Positions 63,017 through 64,000 of a DNA stretch of 64,000 bases are shown here, piece by piece. The translations under genes and the position numbers were made by a program. The notes under the pieces were generated by a model. That model did no database searches. It was not told the origin of the DNA and was given only the letters and a program-made list of their open reading frames with translations. Within the stretch, counting starts at the first letter, position 1, and every line of letters begins with the position of its first letter. Source of the DNA: Bifidobacteriaceae bacterium (lineage in GTDB: Bacteria > Actinomycetota > Actinomycetes > Actinomycetales > WQXJ01); assembly GCA_031272885.1 (NCBI GenBank), contig JAISSX010000019.1:1-64000 (forward strand), read 5' to 3'.

Positions 63017-64000
63017 TCCTCCCTCAGTTGCAGGGCTGGGTCGATTTGGGCGGTGCGGCGCAAGGGCACAATGACGCCTAGGCGGGTGACGGCGATGGCC
63101 ACCGCCACGGTGGCCAGGGCAACCCACCAGGGCATTTGGACGGAGCGGTGGAACACGGCCTGGCCCACACCCCAGGCGAAGGCGTAGCCCAGGCCAACTC
63201 CGGCCAGGCCGCCCACCAGGCCCAACACCAGGGCCTCGGTGACAAATTCGCGGTTGATGACGGCCTGGTCCGCCCCCAGGGCTTTGCGTAGGGCGATTTC
63301 GACGCGGCGTTCCGTCACCACCGCCACCATGGTGGTGCTGACACCGATCATGGTCAGGGCCAACACCAAGGTGGCCACCAGGGCCAGCAGGGTGCGCAGC
63401 ATGGCCAACACATCCGCCTCGGAGCGGGCCAGGCGCTGCACCGGTTCGGCCTGCACCTGGGGTACGGCCTGGCTGATGGCCTGGGCGATGGCGGCTAGGT
63501 CCTTCGATTCGCTGGCCACCGAGTATTCGGCCACGTCCCACGGCCCCGGTCCGGCCAGGGCCGCCAGGTCATCCGCCCACAACACCACCATTTCGTCTTC
63601 CGCGCCCCCGGCGGTGACGATGCCGCTGACGGTGTAGACGGCCTGCGGTGCAGCTTCGTCTGCGGCCCCCTCCTGGCCCACCGGCAGCGACACCGTCACG
63701 TTCTGCCCCACCTCGGCTCCGGCCCAGGCGGCCACATCGGTGCCCAGCAGCACCTGGCCGGGGCCGGCCGGCCATTCCCCTTGGACGGCCCAGTAGCCCT
63801 TAGCCTGTTGCACCTGGTTCAGGTCGGCACCCGCCGCCAGGTAGGACTGGTTGGCCAGCCGCACCGTCTGGTAGCGGAAGGCCGCTTGGGCCACCACCTG
63901 GCGGCCGGCCAGGGCCTGGTCCACCTGTTGGAGTGTGGTGTCAGCCAGGCCGGGCTGATCGCCCGCCGGGCTGACCACCAGGTTGGCCCCCACCTCGCGC
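63013..64000 (-). CDS. FtsX-like ABC permease, cut by window edge
   Basis: C-terminal 328 residues; the N-terminus is beyond base 64000. Large extracytoplasmic (MacB periplasmic core-like) region, then three helices: LLALVATLVLALTMIGVSTTM, GLVGGLAGVGLGYAFAWGV and ALATVAVAIAVTRLGVIVPL, with VEIALRKALGA between the first two. Overlaps the ATPase start. Function with the flavolipoprotein operon is unknown; it may place or extract a lipoprotein or small molecule. Confidence 0.88.
   Translation of the reverse strand, partial: REVGANLVVSPAGDQPGLADTTLQQVDQALAGRQVVAQAAFRYQTVRLANQSYLAAGADLNQVQQAKGYWAVQGEWPAGPGQVLLGTDVAAWAGAEVGQNVTVSLPVGQEGAADEAAPQAVYTVSGIVTAGGAEDEMVVLWADDLAALAGPGPWDVAEYSVASESKDLAAIAQAISQAVPQVQAEPVQRLARSEADVLAMLRTLLALVATLVLALTMIGVSTTMVAVVTERRVEIALRKALGADQAVINREFVTEALVLGLVGGLAGVGLGYAFAWGVGQAVFHRSVQMPWWVALATVAVAIAVTRLGVIVPLRRTAQIDPALQLREE

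Overview
The window is high-GC actinobacterial (Actinomycetota) chromosome. The signs are GTG starts, ATGA/GTGA/TAGTG gene junctions, leaderless-looking promoters, DUF3073 and DUF3048 proteins, an actinobacterial c-di-AMP riboswitch, an IdeR/DtxR-type iron box and a menaquinone (not ubiquinone) respiratory chain. Genus cannot be fixed from this sequence. It reads as core chromosome: no phage, insertion sequence, CRISPR array, tRNA or plasmid gene was seen. What is unusual lies in small dispersed repeats and leaders.

Layout. 1-200: promoter and leader of an rRNA operon on the minus strand; the 16S gene should begin just beyond base 1. 309-4825: sugar ABC uptake operon (binding lipoprotein, two permeases) plus a zinc alcohol/polyol dehydrogenase; the binding-protein gene carries a frameshift in a ten-base homopolymer. 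5031-6101: a NlpC/P60 cell-wall hydrolase behind a c-di-AMP riboswitch. 6277-25721: one long minus-strand respiratory block, menG - menJ-like reductase - nuoA to nuoN (all 14 complex I subunits) - polyprenyl diphosphate synthase. 25763-34940: the rest of a menaquinone locus (menF, menC, menB, menE, menA) with an HtrA-type protease, a DUF3048 lipoprotein and a PLDc_N membrane protein. menD and menH are not in the window.

34948-38669: a four-gene ABC exporter/lipoprotein operon of unknown substrate. 38972-41054: histidine phosphatase, HAD-IB phosphatase and a Bcp peroxiredoxin. 41211-44009: methionine/cysteine sulfhydrylation genes metY-metX behind a leaderless-looking 8-codon upstream ORF overlapping a hairpin. 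44178-45130: purQ-purS. 45405-48252: aldo/keto reductase, DUF3073, LacI-family regulator. 48386-55596: nucleoside salvage (Fcy1-type cytosine deaminase, BMP-family nucleoside ABC importer, deoC). 55626-58273: purM-purF. 58291-60838: feoABC under an IdeR-type box. 60884-64000: ApbE flavin transferase, FMN-binding lipoprotein and a MacB/LolD-like ABC transporter cut by the window edge.

How it works together. NADH feeds complex I, which reduces menaquinone made by the men genes with a side chain from the polyprenyl synthase that the MenJ-like protein partly saturates. The right end combines ferrous iron import with extracytoplasmic covalent flavin, which suggests ferric reduction coupled to Feo uptake. 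Nucleosides are imported, deaminated and cleaved (DeoC) beside de novo purine genes. Three repeat systems cut across the window: (i) a composite inverted repeat built on GAAAGGTCA units found downstream of four minus-strand genes; (ii) an inner palindrome TCCCGGGCTTGACCCGGGA; (iii) a highly iterated GTGCCCGATGGCGCC-type motif in spacers and, in frame, inside genes.
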